From the NCBI RefSeq assembly GCF_007754155.1, contig NZ_CP037423.1, positions 7,126,938 through 7,190,937 on the forward strand: a stretch of DNA of 64,000 nucleotides. Direction: 5' to 3'. Positions 18,221 through 27,437 of this stretch are shown in pieces. The translations under genes and the position numbers were made by a program. Numbering within the stretch: position 1 is the first letter of the stretch; each line of letters begins with the position of its first letter. The stretch is from Stieleria neptunia (lineage in GTDB: Bacteria > Planctomycetota > Planctomycetia > Pirellulales > Pirellulaceae). A model generated the notes under the pieces. That model was not told the DNA's origin. It was given only the letters and a program-made list of their open reading frames with translations, and did no database searches.

Positions 18221-18466
18221 ATGTCTCAAGCCACGATTGAGTATAAGTCACCTGTTTCCAAACTTCTTGGTTCGGCACGCCGTGGACGAGAGAAATGGAA
18301 GAACAACGCCATGCAATCCAAGCGGTTGATTAAGGAACTCAAGCAAAACCTCTGCAATGCGAGAGAGAGCCGCCAGCGATGGAGAGGCGAGGCAAGCCAA
18401 CTGCGGCGGCGCGTCGCCGAGCTGCAGAGTGAATTAGAGCAGTTAAAAACGCGGAGCAGCCCCTGA
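18221..18466 (+). CDS. IS orfA, small basic coiled-coil protein
   Basis: 81 residues. The ATG at 18221 is preceded by GGAGG at 18209-18213, a good ribosome-binding site. The protein is strongly basic and helical with a heptad-like end (ELKQNL..., RRRVAELQSELEQLK), consistent with a DNA-binding or oligomerisation module of a transposase. The downstream transposase frame overlaps its last about 33 bases in the -1 register, which suggests a fused product is made by frameshifting. Confidence 0.7.
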   Translation: MSQATIEYKSPVSKLLGSARRGREKWKNNAMQSKRLIKELKQNLCNARESRQRWRGEASQLRRRVAELQSELEQLKTRSSP

Positions 18467-18495
18467 AGAATCGCCCGACGCAGCCGTCGACTCAA

Positions 18496-19779
18496 TTGCT
18501 GCCGCCGGCCCCCCAACATTCTTTTTCGTTGAGTCTCGTTGTACTCACGATTTCTTGGGTGCTCCAAGCAACCATCAGCTATCGAGCTTGTGAGAAAATT
18601 GCCCGCACGCTAGGCACCATCCATTCTGGATTGTCTCACGCCCCTACGGCAAACACGATTCAGAACTGGACGCTGCGACGGGGGCTGCATGAATTAACGC
18701 GTCCCAAAGAACAGGCCGACGATTGGATTCTCCTGGTCGACCACACGATCCAATTGGGAAACGAGAAATGTCTTTTGATCGTTGGGATTCGCCTTGAACA
18801 TTGGCTCAATCTCGATCGGCCTATCCGACTGAGCGATCTCTCGGCCATCCTGATCGAGATTGTCCAGACATCCAACGGCAAGATTGTTGCCGAGCAACTG
18901 AAGAAAGCTGCTGACCGAGTCGGTCAGGTCAAGGCCATCATTTCCGACCAAGGTTCCGACTTGGTCAACGGAATCGCTGGTTTTCAACAGGAAAGCGAGT
19001 CGACGATCGCATTGACCGACATGTGTCACCGAACTGCGACGGCACTCAAACATGTCCTGCAGAAAGACCCTCAATGGGATTCGTTTCTCGGGCACTGTGG
19101 AAAGACACAACCGAAAGCCAAACAGACTGAGCTGGGATCGTTGTTGCCTCCCAAACTCAAGGTCAAGGCACGCTTCATGAATCTGCACAGTCTGATCGGG
19201 TGGGCAGAGCGGATGTTGCGTCTGCTTGACACCCCCCATGAAGAACGTCAGCAACAAGATCGACTTGGTCGCCTGGAAGAGAAATTCGCTTGGGTGCTTG
19301 ACTATCGTGAATCGATCGCAGTCTGGGCACGTCTGATGCGGATGGTCGACAAGACGTTAGAGCACTCACGAACAGTCGGTTTTAACGCAGACTCGGCTGC
19401 TTCCCTGGCTGAAAAACTTTCGTGTGATGTAGGCGATTGGCAGAGCCAAGCGTTTCGCGACGAGATCGTCTCGGCGATCGAAGAGAATTCAAGCATTCTT
19501 GCCCCCGGGGAGAGGTTGCCGGCGAGCAGCGAAATCCTTGAATCCTTGATCGGTAAGGGCAAGCAGATGGGTCGACAACATTCTCGCAGCGGTTTCACCC
19601 GCAACGTCTTATCAATGGCTGCCAGCGTCGCCGACGTCAGTGCGGAAGCCATTGAAACGAGCCTCGCCTCCGTTACCCACAAAACCCTATGCAATTGGGT
19701 GAAGGACAACCTCAGACAAACCATGACGATGTTCCGCCGCAGCGTACTACCGTCATCCCCAGGAACCGATACGGCCTAA
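18496..19779 (+). CDS. IS orfB, DDE-type transposase without a normal start codon
   Basis: The frame is open from 18433; the first possible start is a TTG at 18496, giving 427 residues. No ATG or ribosome-binding site precedes the conserved part. Candidate catalytic acids are in WILLVDHTIQLG, AIISDQGSDLVNG and SSEILESLIGKGKQMGRQHS, arranged like an RNase-H-fold transposase. The overlap with orfA contains TTA AAA ACG (18443-18451), where a tRNA-Lys on AAA could slip back one base. A -1 programmed frameshift producing an orfAB fusion is my favoured reading. I cannot assign it to a named IS family by eye. Confidence 0.75.
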   Translation: MLPPAPQHSFSLSLVVLTISWVLQATISYRACEKIARTLGTIHSGLSHAPTANTIQNWTLRRGLHELTRPKEQADDWILLVDHTIQLGNEKCLLIVGIRLEHWLNLDRPIRLSDLSAILIEIVQTSNGKIVAEQLKKAADRVGQVKAIISDQGSDLVNGIAGFQQESESTIALTDMCHRTATALKHVLQKDPQWDSFLGHCGKTQPKAKQTELGSLLPPKLKVKARFMNLHSLIGWAERMLRLLDTPHEERQQQDRLGRLEEKFAWVLDYRESIAVWARLMRMVDKTLEHSRTVGFNADSAASLAEKLSCDVGDWQSQAFRDEIVSAIEENSSILAPGERLPASSEILESLIGKGKQMGRQHSRSGFTRNVLSMAASVADVSAEAIETSLASVTHKTLCNWVKDNLRQTMTMFRRSVLPSSPGTDTA

Positions 19780-20717
19780 ATCTGCTATCCTTCTGAGTTG
19801 CAATTTTGCGCAGCCCAGGCGGAGCCTCCAGGACAGTGTGTTCCCGGGCAGAGCCCGGGAACAAGTGACAGTGGGATAGGCTTCCAGCCTGTCATCGAGC
19901 CTCGTTCCAAGGCTCAGCCTTGGAACGCAATGTCGGTGTGGCTCCGCCGCACGCGGGCTTCGCGCCGGAGGCGGAGCCTCCAGGACAGTGTGTTCCCAGG
20001 CAGAGCCCGGGAACAAGTGACAGTGGGATAGGCTTCCAGCCTGTCATCGAGCCTCGTTCCAAGGCTCAGCCTTGGAACGCAATGTCGGTGTGGCTCCGCC
20101 GCACGCGGTCATCGGGCCGGAGGCGGAGCCTCCAGAACAGCGTGTTCCCAGGCAGAGCCCGGGAACAAGTGACAGTGGGATAGGCTTCCAGCCTGTCATC
20201 GCGCCTCGTTCCAAGGCTCAGCCTTGGAACGCAATGTCGGTGTGGCTCCGCCGCACGCGGTCATCGGGCCGGAGGCGGAGCCTCCAGGACAGTGTGTTCC
20301 CAGGCAGAGCCCGGGAACAAGTGACAGTGGGATAGGCTTCCAGCCTGTCATCGCACCTCGTTCCAAGGCTCAGCCTTGGAACGCAATGTCGGTGTGGCTC
20401 CGCCGCACGCGGTCATCGGGCCGGAGGCGGAGCCTCCAGGACAGTGTGTTCCCAGGCAGAGCCCGGGAACAAGTGACAGTGGGATAGGCTTCCAGCCTGT
20501 CATCGAGCCTCGTTCCAAGGCTCAGCCTTGGAACGCAATGTCGGTGTGGCTCCGCCGCACGCGGTCATCGGGCCCAGGCGGAGCCTCCAGGACAGTGTGT
20601 TCCCAGGCAGAGCCGGGGAACAAGCGTTGGCGTTTCATTTTTTCTCCACCGTTGCTTTGCCATCCGTGGTTAAACTCTTTTCTCCCGCAATCCATTCTCG
20701 CACCCCCAAAACAGACA

Positions 20718-22211
<1,494 letters not shown>

Positions 22212-22279
22212 CAAACCAAGTGGGGTAAGCATCCTGCTTGCCTCCCTCTTTGAATCAGCTTTTTGTCGCGGTGGATCTC

Positions 22280-22942
22280 ATGTTAGAAGTCAAAGCATTC
22301 AAATCAGTCAATGACCTGATTGGAGAGCTCGACAACGGAGGCCGGTTTTACCACCTGTTCTCTCACGCAGATGACAAGATTGTCACCAAAGGCGAATTGG
22401 CAAAAGCAGCAGGGCAACTCGTCGGAGCAAACAATGCCTTTCTGTTCCTCAAATTGGCAACGCTTGGTTTTTCCGAAGCAGAGAAGTTTGCAATTCTAAA
22501 CATGCTTGAACCGAACTTGCGGGAAAGATATCGCGAATCGATGCCGAAAGTCATCAACCCATCGTCGGTGGATCATGAAGGTAAAGCCGGCGACGCTGTC
22601 GTCGTTGAGGGGCCCGTTGAACACTGCCATGACAAAACCCAGTTCGGTGGTTTCATCATGATTCCGATCACAGTTGGTGAAATCACGACTTACACGATGA
22701 CACCGATCTTCGACAATTACGCGGTCTACAGAGTCTTTGATGAAGAGAACCGGGATAGCAAGGAACGCTGTGCGGTGATTGCAGTGCCATTGAACATCGA
22801 ATTCGCTGACGGCGATCGAGTTCGATTCGCAGGCTACCTACGAGATTTGGAATTCAATGAGGGAGAGGTCCGCACCAACAGCTACTATTTGGAAGCGACC
22901 TACTATTCCCGGGTTGGAAAAGGACCGTCACCGACGACTTGA
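22280..22942 (+). CDS. Hypothetical protein, 220 aa, lower GC than neighbours
   Basis: The start at 22280 (MLEVKAFKSVNDLIGELDNGG) is preferred over an upstream GTG-type start. No signal peptide or membrane helix is seen. The N-terminal 90 residues are helical; the C-terminal half is beta-rich (GDAVVVEGPVEHCHDKTQFGGFIMIP...; FADGDRVRFAGYLRDLEF), resembling an OB-like fold, but this is a guess. Base composition is visibly more AT-rich than the adjacent sulfatase and ferritin genes, and a transposase remnant follows at once, so horizontal acquisition is plausible. Confidence 0.65.
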   Translation: MLEVKAFKSVNDLIGELDNGGRFYHLFSHADDKIVTKGELAKAAGQLVGANNAFLFLKLATLGFSEAEKFAILNMLEPNLRERYRESMPKVINPSSVDHEGKAGDAVVVEGPVEHCHDKTQFGGFIMIPITVGEITTYTMTPIFDNYAVYRVFDEENRDSKERCAVIAVPLNIEFADGDRVRFAGYLRDLEFNEGEVRTNSYYLEATYYSRVGKGPSPTT

Positions 22943-22997
22943 CGGATTCAACGTGGTCAGGAGGTAGAGCCGGATCCGGAAACAAAGGGGTCCGTTG

Positions 22998-23115
22998 ATG
23001 CCGAACCACTACCAACTGCTGCTCCGGCCACTGGTGGACGGCGTGATGAGCCGCTTCATGGGCTGGGTCGGTGGCACGCATACGATGCGGCCTCGGGGCC
23101 GGCCAAGGCTCCGGT
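22998..23115 (+). pseudogene. Remnant of a REP-associated tyrosine transposase (RAYT/IS200-like)
   Basis: The frame reads MPNHYQLLLRPLVDGVMSRF...GWVGGTHTMR and then directly RPRGRPR. The first part matches the metal-binding HxH region of Y1 transposases of the RAYT group (MPNHxHLLLRP.DG.MSRFM.W), and LRPRGRPR is the usual C-terminal tail of these proteins. The middle, including the catalytic Tyr, is missing, so an internal deletion has fused the two ends. The frame happens to run on into the ferritin gene but is not part of it. Confidence 0.7.
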
Positions 23116-23252
23116 TCACGCCCGAGCAACAAGGAAAAGAGGCTTGCCCCCTGGTATGCCCCCGCACCGGGACTCGACAGAACGCGGCGGCGCTGCGAAA
23201 ACCGATGTATGGCGACACCGGTTCCACCCTTCACATGAAAGGCCCCAAAAAA

Positions 23253-23765
23253 ATGTCAAATCAACAAATCAACGACGCCTTGAACGGACAAATCGCCTCG
23301 GAATTTGCCTCTTGGTATTCCTACCTGGCGATGAGTGCCTGGTGTTCCCAAGAACAACTTGCCGGTTGTGCGGGATGGCTGCGGGCACAAGCTCAGGAAG
23401 AGTACACGCACGCGATGAAGATCTACGAATTCCTGCTCGATCGCGACGTCGAAGTCAAGCTGTCGCCGCTCGACGCGCCCCGTCAAACGTTCGGTTCGAT
23501 CGTCGAAATCTTCGAGTGTGCATTGCAACAGGAACAGGAAAACACCAAGCGGATCGACGACCTGTTCAGCATGGCGATGGAGCAAAAAGCGTTCGCGTCG
23601 CTGGTGGAACTGCAATGGTTCGTGACCGAGCAAGTGGAAGAAGAAAAAACCGCCCGAACGAACTTGGCGCGGATCAAGATGATCGCCGATGACCCTGCGG
23701 CCGTCTTGGATTTCGACAACGCACTGGGCCAGCGCAGTTTGCCGATGGACACGTCGCCCCAATAA
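23253..23765 (+). CDS. ftnA: Ferritin (non-haem, bacterial Ftn type)
   Basis: 170 residues from the ATG at 23253 (MSNQQINDALNGQIASEF). A start six codons upstream (23235) is also possible, and the frame is open into a transposase remnant. The di-iron centre ligands Glu17, Glu50, His53, Glu94, Gln127 and Glu130 fall at exactly the same positions as in E. coli FtnA. LRAQAQEEYTHAMK and LQWFVTEQVEEEK are signature stretches. It forms a 24-mer shell that oxidises and stores iron in the cytoplasm. It is a single gene with no visible Fur box that I would defend. Confidence 0.95.
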   Translation: MSNQQINDALNGQIASEFASWYSYLAMSAWCSQEQLAGCAGWLRAQAQEEYTHAMKIYEFLLDRDVEVKLSPLDAPRQTFGSIVEIFECALQQEQENTKRIDDLFSMAMEQKAFASLVELQWFVTEQVEEEKTARTNLARIKMIADDPAAVLDFDNALGQRSLPMDTSPQ

Positions 23766-23880
23766 GCGCAGAGCGTGTTGGTGTGCAGACTGCAGGGACC
23801 GTCCAGCTTAGGGCTAGCGCGAAACGCGACAAATCTGAATGATCTGACCGAATGGGCGAGAGGTGGTCGGCGGAGGGGGG

Positions 23881-23973
23881 GTACGACGTCCTTTCTAGGT
23901 CGTCGCGCAGAGCCCCACGGGCGACGGCCCGGAAGGGCCGTCGTACACCAGAAAAGCGACCGCCTTAAGCTGA
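23881..23973. repeat. Dispersed palindromic element, family B, copy 1
   Basis: GTACGACGTCCTTTCTAGG at 23881 is partly mirrored by GGAAGGGCCGTCGTAC ending at 23946, followed by AGAAAAGCGACCGCCTTAAGCTGA. The same parts occur in reversed order at 36511-36611 and 39653-39760. It lies between the ferritin gene and the convergent stress-protein gene. Confidence 0.8.
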
Positions 23974-24001
23974 ACGGTGTCTGAAGACTGGACACCAAAG
24001 G

Positions 24002-24505
24002 TTAGTCCATCTCGTATCGCTCCAGGGTCTTGGGATCGGTTGCTTGGAGCACCTTCTCGGCATGGTTGAGTGCCTTGGCGTCGACATCGTGAACGATGAC
24101 CAGCACCGAGCCCGATTCCACGCGGGCTTCGTAGTCGGAACTGACGTCGTGATCCACACCCCACCGCTCCATCACCCCGAGCAGGCTGCCGATCGCGGCG
24201 CCGATCGCCATTCCCACGAGCGGTCCGGCCATGATGAACGGGCCGACCAATGTTCCGGCCGCGATCGGTGCGGCAACGGTCCCACCGATCAGCATCCCCA
24301 GCGAAGTGCTCCGTCCATCCGGTCCGTGTTTACCCGAACTGTGCTCGTGCTCCTCGTGAAGCTCGCTGAGATGCACCGCCGCCGGATCGCTGGCACTGGA
24401 GACGACGGAGATATGTTTTAACGTGTAGTGCTCTTGTTCGAGCTCTTCGAGACCGACTTTCGCAGCGGCATGCGTTTTGTATTCGGCGATCAAACACTTG
24501 GACAT
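24002..24505 (-). CDS. General-stress-protein-17M-like protein with glycine zipper
   Basis: 167 residues. The N-terminal 50 residues (MSKCLIAEYKTHAAAKVGLEELEQEHYT) resemble the general stress protein 17M/YflT domain. A glycine- and alanine-rich hydrophobic stretch follows (GMLIGGTVAAPIAAGTLVGPF...GMAIGAAIGSLLG), and a C-terminal domain (VLVIVHDVDAKALNHAEKVL) completes the protein. Proteins of this layout are associated with stress responses and membranes; the molecular function is unknown. It precedes the DUF1579-VOC fusion gene by position but is downstream of it in transcription (51-bp gap), so the two may be cotranscribed. Confidence 0.7.
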   Translation of the reverse strand: MSKCLIAEYKTHAAAKVGLEELEQEHYTLKHISVVSSASDPAAVHLSELHEEHEHSSGKHGPDGRSTSLGMLIGGTVAAPIAAGTLVGPFIMAGPLVGMAIGAAIGSLLGVMERWGVDHDVSSDYEARVESGSVLVIVHDVDAKALNHAEKVLQATDPKTLERYEMD

Positions 24506-24556
24506 GATTGTTCTCCCAGTTTGTGGTGGGCCTCCGAACCCACCATTTAACCCGAT

Positions 24557-25510
24557 TTACTTCAATTCGCCAAAACTCAACTGCCAGGACACGCCGAAAG
24601 GGTCGGTCACCCATCCGAATCGAGTGCTGAAACCGTAGTCGTCCAACGGCATCAGGACCTTCCCGCCTTCGGCGAGGTTTTTAAAGATCAGATCGACCTG
24701 CTCTTCGCTCTCGCAATCCACGTAAAGAGAGATCGATGGAGTGAATTCAAAACGGTGATCAACGGGGCTGTCGATGCACAGCAGCCTTGTTCCGGCGAGG
24801 CGAAACGCCGCGTGTTTGACCGTCCCCGCTTTGCCGTTTTCGCCTTCGCCATACTTCGTGACCCTTTCGATCCCGCTGTCAGGAAACGTCGAAACGTAGA
24901 ACTTCATCGCTCGTTCCGCGTCCCCTTGGAACATCAGCAGCGGGGCGACACTCGGCTTCGCGCTCAGGGCATCCGCTTTTTTGCGAATCATCTCGCCCGA
25001 CATGAACGTCTTCCAGTTTCCGTCATCAGTTAAGATTTGGGACGTGGTCACGATCCGATCCGCATTCTGAAACTTGTAGATTTCACGATAGCGAGCCGTC
25101 GCGCCCTTGACGGACATGCTGGGCCCTTCGGCTACGAAAACCAACTGCTGCTGTTCTTCATCGAGCGTTCCTTCATAGTCCCATTTGAAATCGAGTGCAT
25201 TGTCGACCCACGTCGCGGTGAAGACGTTTTGCTTGGGGTCAACACCGAGCGTCTGCTGGGCGTGGCAATGAAATCCCCCCATGTTCGTCCGAAACTCGTT
25301 GACGACCCAGTGGTCGCCGATCCGTCGCGAAGTCATCGATCCCTTGTACGTCACCGATTGATCGGGTGAACGGGAAATCGTTATCCAATCACCGTCGAAT
25401 TTTTGAATCCAATCGGTCGATGCCATGTCCGCGGGCTTTGGTGCGTCCTGCGCCACGGCCAAGGTCGTCAGCAACAAACAACAACTGACACTGGTGGCAA
25501 TCGCTTTCAT
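24557..25510 (-). CDS. Secreted fusion of DUF1579-like and VOC (PhnB/3-demethylubiquinone methyltransferase-like) domains
   Basis: 317 residues from the ATG at 25510, preceded by a GGAGCGAAGGA ribosome-binding site, with a signal peptide (MKAIATSVSCCLLLTTLAVAQ). Residues about 30-185 form a lipocalin-like DUF1579 domain (SVTYKGSMTSRRIGDHWVVNEF...). Residues about 190-315 form a VOC/glyoxalase-fold PhnB-like domain (APLLMFQGDAERAMKFYVSTFPDS...LMPLDDYGFSTRFGWVTDPFGVSWQLSF). VOC domains of this type usually occur alone in the cytoplasm, so an exported fusion is unusual. The catalytic role is unknown. Confidence 0.8.
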   Translation of the reverse strand: MKAIATSVSCCLLLTTLAVAQDAPKPADMASTDWIQKFDGDWITISRSPDQSVTYKGSMTSRRIGDHWVVNEFRTNMGGFHCHAQQTLGVDPKQNVFTATWVDNALDFKWDYEGTLDEEQQQLVFVAEGPSMSVKGATARYREIYKFQNADRIVTTSQILTDDGNWKTFMSGEMIRKKADALSAKPSVAPLLMFQGDAERAMKFYVSTFPDSGIERVTKYGEGENGKAGTVKHAAFRLAGTRLLCIDSPVDHRFEFTPSISLYVDCESEEQVDLIFKNLAEGGKVLMPLDDYGFSTRFGWVTDPFGVSWQLSFGELK

Positions 25511-25678
25511 TCCTTCGCTCCTGTGCATCAAATCATCGCGAAACGACGTCGTTTCGATGCATCCATCGTCCCCCAATCCGAACCAAAATGCTAGTGCTTT
25601 CTCAACGCCTCGTTTTCCTCAGCGAATCGCCGAAGGTTTTGACGGCCCGTTGAAGTAGAGGGATCGGTTGAGCCGATC

Positions 25679-25801
25679 GTGAGCCGCCGGCCGTAAGGCC
25701 ACGGGCATCGTGCATCGTGCATCGTGCATCGTGCATCGTGCCACGGGCCACGGGCCACGGGCATCGCCAGAAGGCCCGGCCGCTGACGCGTCACGGCTCA
25801 C
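25679..25801. repeat. Dispersed palindromic element, family C, copy 1, with expanded loop
   Basis: GTGAGCCGCCGGCCGTAAGGCC at the left is mirrored by GGCCCGGCCGCTGACGCG...CGGCTCAC at the right. In other copies the loop is about 20 bp; here it is expanded by a 7-bp tandem repeat. Other copies are at 27530, 33536, 49734 and 59303, all nested in family A. Confidence 0.8.
25705..25767. repeat. 7-bp microsatellite, nine units
   Basis: Five copies of GCATCGT, three of GCCACGG and one of GCATCGC lie head to tail, inside the loop of the family C palindrome. Confidence 0.9.
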
Positions 25802-25866
25802 TCAATCAACACGCCGCCCGCGAGTTTCGCAACGCGCTGATCGAGCCGTGACGCGTACCCAGAATG

Positions 25867-26709
25867 TCACTCCGGTATCACATCCGTCAGGCCGGTCAGG
25901 TAGGGCGTGCGCTGCTCGACACCGTCTCGTTCGAGAAACTCCTCGGCTTCCCACACCGGTTTGCCCTGATGGTGCAATCGCAGTTGCCGCCAGGTGAACC
26001 GGACCGCTTGATACTTCCAGACGCTCTGGTCGTTTTCACGTTGAACCTCGATCCGAAGCAGCAATTCGGGGTCGGTCCCATTGTCCCAGACGAACGCGAA
26101 CAGGGCACCGTCGAATTCCGCGGTCGAATCCTGGTACCTGAACAGCGGCTGCGGTAGCAATCGCAGATGATTCGTCTGACCTTTGTGAATCATCTCCGCC
26201 TTGAATTGACGGGCCATACCGCGCATTTGAACCAGTCGCCTCCCACTGTCCGTCGAGACCGCTGGAGCAGACGGCACGGTCTTTAGCTCCAGTTCATCCA
26301 CTGCCGGCATCCATCGCTTGCGCGGCGCCTTTCCGACGGTCATCGGGACGATCGGCGTCGGCCGCAGGAGATGCAGTTCGACAAACTCGTAGTCTTGCCG
26401 ATTGATGGGAATCGATCCGATCGTTCCGATCAACGCCAAACGTTTGGAGGGAGTTTGCCAAACGAACACGCTTCCAAAAACATTGCCTTCGGAACTGAAG
26501 CGGAAAAGCGGAGTGCGTTGCCACTGGTAGACTTGGCCGTCTTGCGACTGAATCTCCAGATCCTTGGCGGTCTGATCAAAGCGGTCAAACAATCGTTTGC
26601 TGCGTCCGGTCGTCTCCTGACCGGGCACCGCCGGGTCTTGGGCGGAAGCCGGCACCACGAAGGCAAGGCCGACGGCAAGAAACGTTCCCATCAGACGTAG
26701 TATCAACAT
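25867..26709 (-). CDS. Secreted hypothetical protein, paralogue of the gene at 11700-12509
   Basis: 280 residues with signal peptide (MLILRLMGTFLAVGLAFVVPASAQ). It shares the LP.P.FRYQ and DGA.FAF....PE.LL..E stretches with the protein at 11700. In both, an N-terminal part contains a W/QRTPLFRF-like motif followed by a second RYQ motif, suggesting two related beta-sandwich halves. The function is unknown; secretion and duplication suggest a role outside the cytoplasm. It is encoded alone on the minus strand. Confidence 0.75.
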   Translation of the reverse strand: MLILRLMGTFLAVGLAFVVPASAQDPAVPGQETTGRSKRLFDRFDQTAKDLEIQSQDGQVYQWQRTPLFRFSSEGNVFGSVFVWQTPSKRLALIGTIGSIPINRQDYEFVELHLLRPTPIVPMTVGKAPRKRWMPAVDELELKTVPSAPAVSTDSGRRLVQMRGMARQFKAEMIHKGQTNHLRLLPQPLFRYQDSTAEFDGALFAFVWDNGTDPELLLRIEVQRENDQSVWKYQAVRFTWRQLRLHHQGKPVWEAEEFLERDGVEQRTPYLTGLTDVIPE

Positions 26710-26897
26710 GACTCAATTCAGCGACGGTGGACGAAAGGCGAGATGGTGCGGGATCGACAGCCACACGATCAACCTGTGACGCCGAAACAAGAGTGTAACG
26801 CAAACAAGACACCGCGTCTATTTCGAGCAGCGGAGATCTCGATCCGTTGCCTGGATCGATCTTTCGATGGATTTGACAGGCTGGAAGCGGATCCCAT

Positions 26898-27371
26898 TTA
26901 GTTCTGATCGCCGATCGATCGATACCGTTGGCCGACGACCTGGAACGAGAATCCGTCTGCCGTCGCATCGCTTTGGAACACGGTTTTGGCGATGTCGCGT
27001 GGAAACGACTTGCCGTTGGTTTCGCAGTATTCTTTTTCAATCGACGCCAACGTGTCTTCGATTTCCTCCGCCCCGGGCGGTTCGAAGTCCATGGCAAAAC
27101 CGATCGGGCTGGTGCTGACGCGTGTCCGCTCGACATGCACTTCGGGTTGCGTTGCCGCACCTTCTCCCAGCAACCACAGGATGAACAACATCGACACCGT
27201 CGTGCCAAGCAAGATCATCAATGCGGACAAGAACGAACTGACCGCATCGAATCGGCTCAGTCGCAAGGACGGCATCGGGTCGGTCGCGGGTGGCGTATCC
27301 GCGTTCTGATGGATCTGAGGGATTCGCCGCAGGAGCGTTTTCACTGGAGCACTCATTTTGACCGTTGTCAT
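26898..27371 (-). CDS. Hypothetical membrane-anchored protein
   Basis: 157 residues if started at 27371 (MTTVKMSAPVKTL); 27356 is equally possible. One hydrophobic segment (VSSFLSALMILLGTTVSMLFILWLL, about residues 42-66) anchors it, leaving an acidic domain (FEPPGAEEIEDTLASIEKEY...) probably outside. I do not recognise the family. The N-in single-helix layout with a preceding Pro/Ser-rich stretch resembles accessory subunits of transport systems, but there is no supporting neighbour. Confidence 0.6.
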   Translation of the reverse strand: MTTVKMSAPVKTLLRRIPQIHQNADTPPATDPMPSLRLSRFDAVSSFLSALMILLGTTVSMLFILWLLGEGAATQPEVHVERTRVSTSPIGFAMDFEPPGAEEIEDTLASIEKEYCETNGKSFPRDIAKTVFQSDATADGFSFQVVGQRYRSIGDQN

Positions 27372-27437
27372 CGTCGCGTTACCGATTGTCCACACAAAGA
27401 CCAAGGCGACGGCAGGCCCACGATCCGAACATCGACG

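Larger units (their letters stand above)
18118..19816 (+). mobile_element. Insertion sequence of unassigned family, 1699 bp, inserted in array R2
   Basis: The inverted ends are GGGCTGCGCAAAA at 18118-18130 and TTTTGCGCAGCCC at 19804-19816. The flanks AGGCGGAGCCT (18107-18117) and AGGCGGAGCCT (19817-19827) are direct repeats, whereas intact R2 units contain this sequence once. Because the target is itself nearly palindromic, the boundary is ambiguous: the terminal repeat may be 13-17 bp and the duplication 11-3 bp. It carries two overlapping ORFs. Confidence 0.9.
17705..20622. repeat. Tandem hairpin repeat array R2 (8 units of 152 bp, split by an IS)
   Basis: Units begin with GTGGGATAGGCTTCCAGCC at 17705, 17857, 18009, 19871, 20023, 20175, 20327 and 20479, exactly 152 bp apart except where an IS splits the third unit. 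Each unit holds four or five stem-loops (GGCTTCCAGCC; TTCCAAGG/CCTTGGAA; GTGTGGCTCCGCCGCAC; GGAGGCGGAGCCTCC; GTTCCCAGGC/GCCCGGGAAC). The core is homologous to R1; the linker differs. Small alternations (GGCTCAGCC versus GGCTCCGCC) mark individual units. There are no unique spacers. ORFs of 87 codons in each unit are by-products. Confidence 0.9.

Noticed and set aside
17754..20487. Series of 87-codon ORFs in array R2
   Set aside because: Identical ORFs arise once per unit because of the repeat; 152 is not a multiple of three, so they cannot form one protein, and they have no ribosome-binding sites.
17705..20622. CRISPR array
   Set aside because: The units are 152 bp, contiguous and without unique spacers, contain several hairpins each, and there are no cas genes.
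22998..23765. Single 256-residue ferritin starting in the transposase remnant
   Set aside because: The first 80 residues are RAYT-derived; from 23253 the length and iron ligands match E. coli FtnA position by position.
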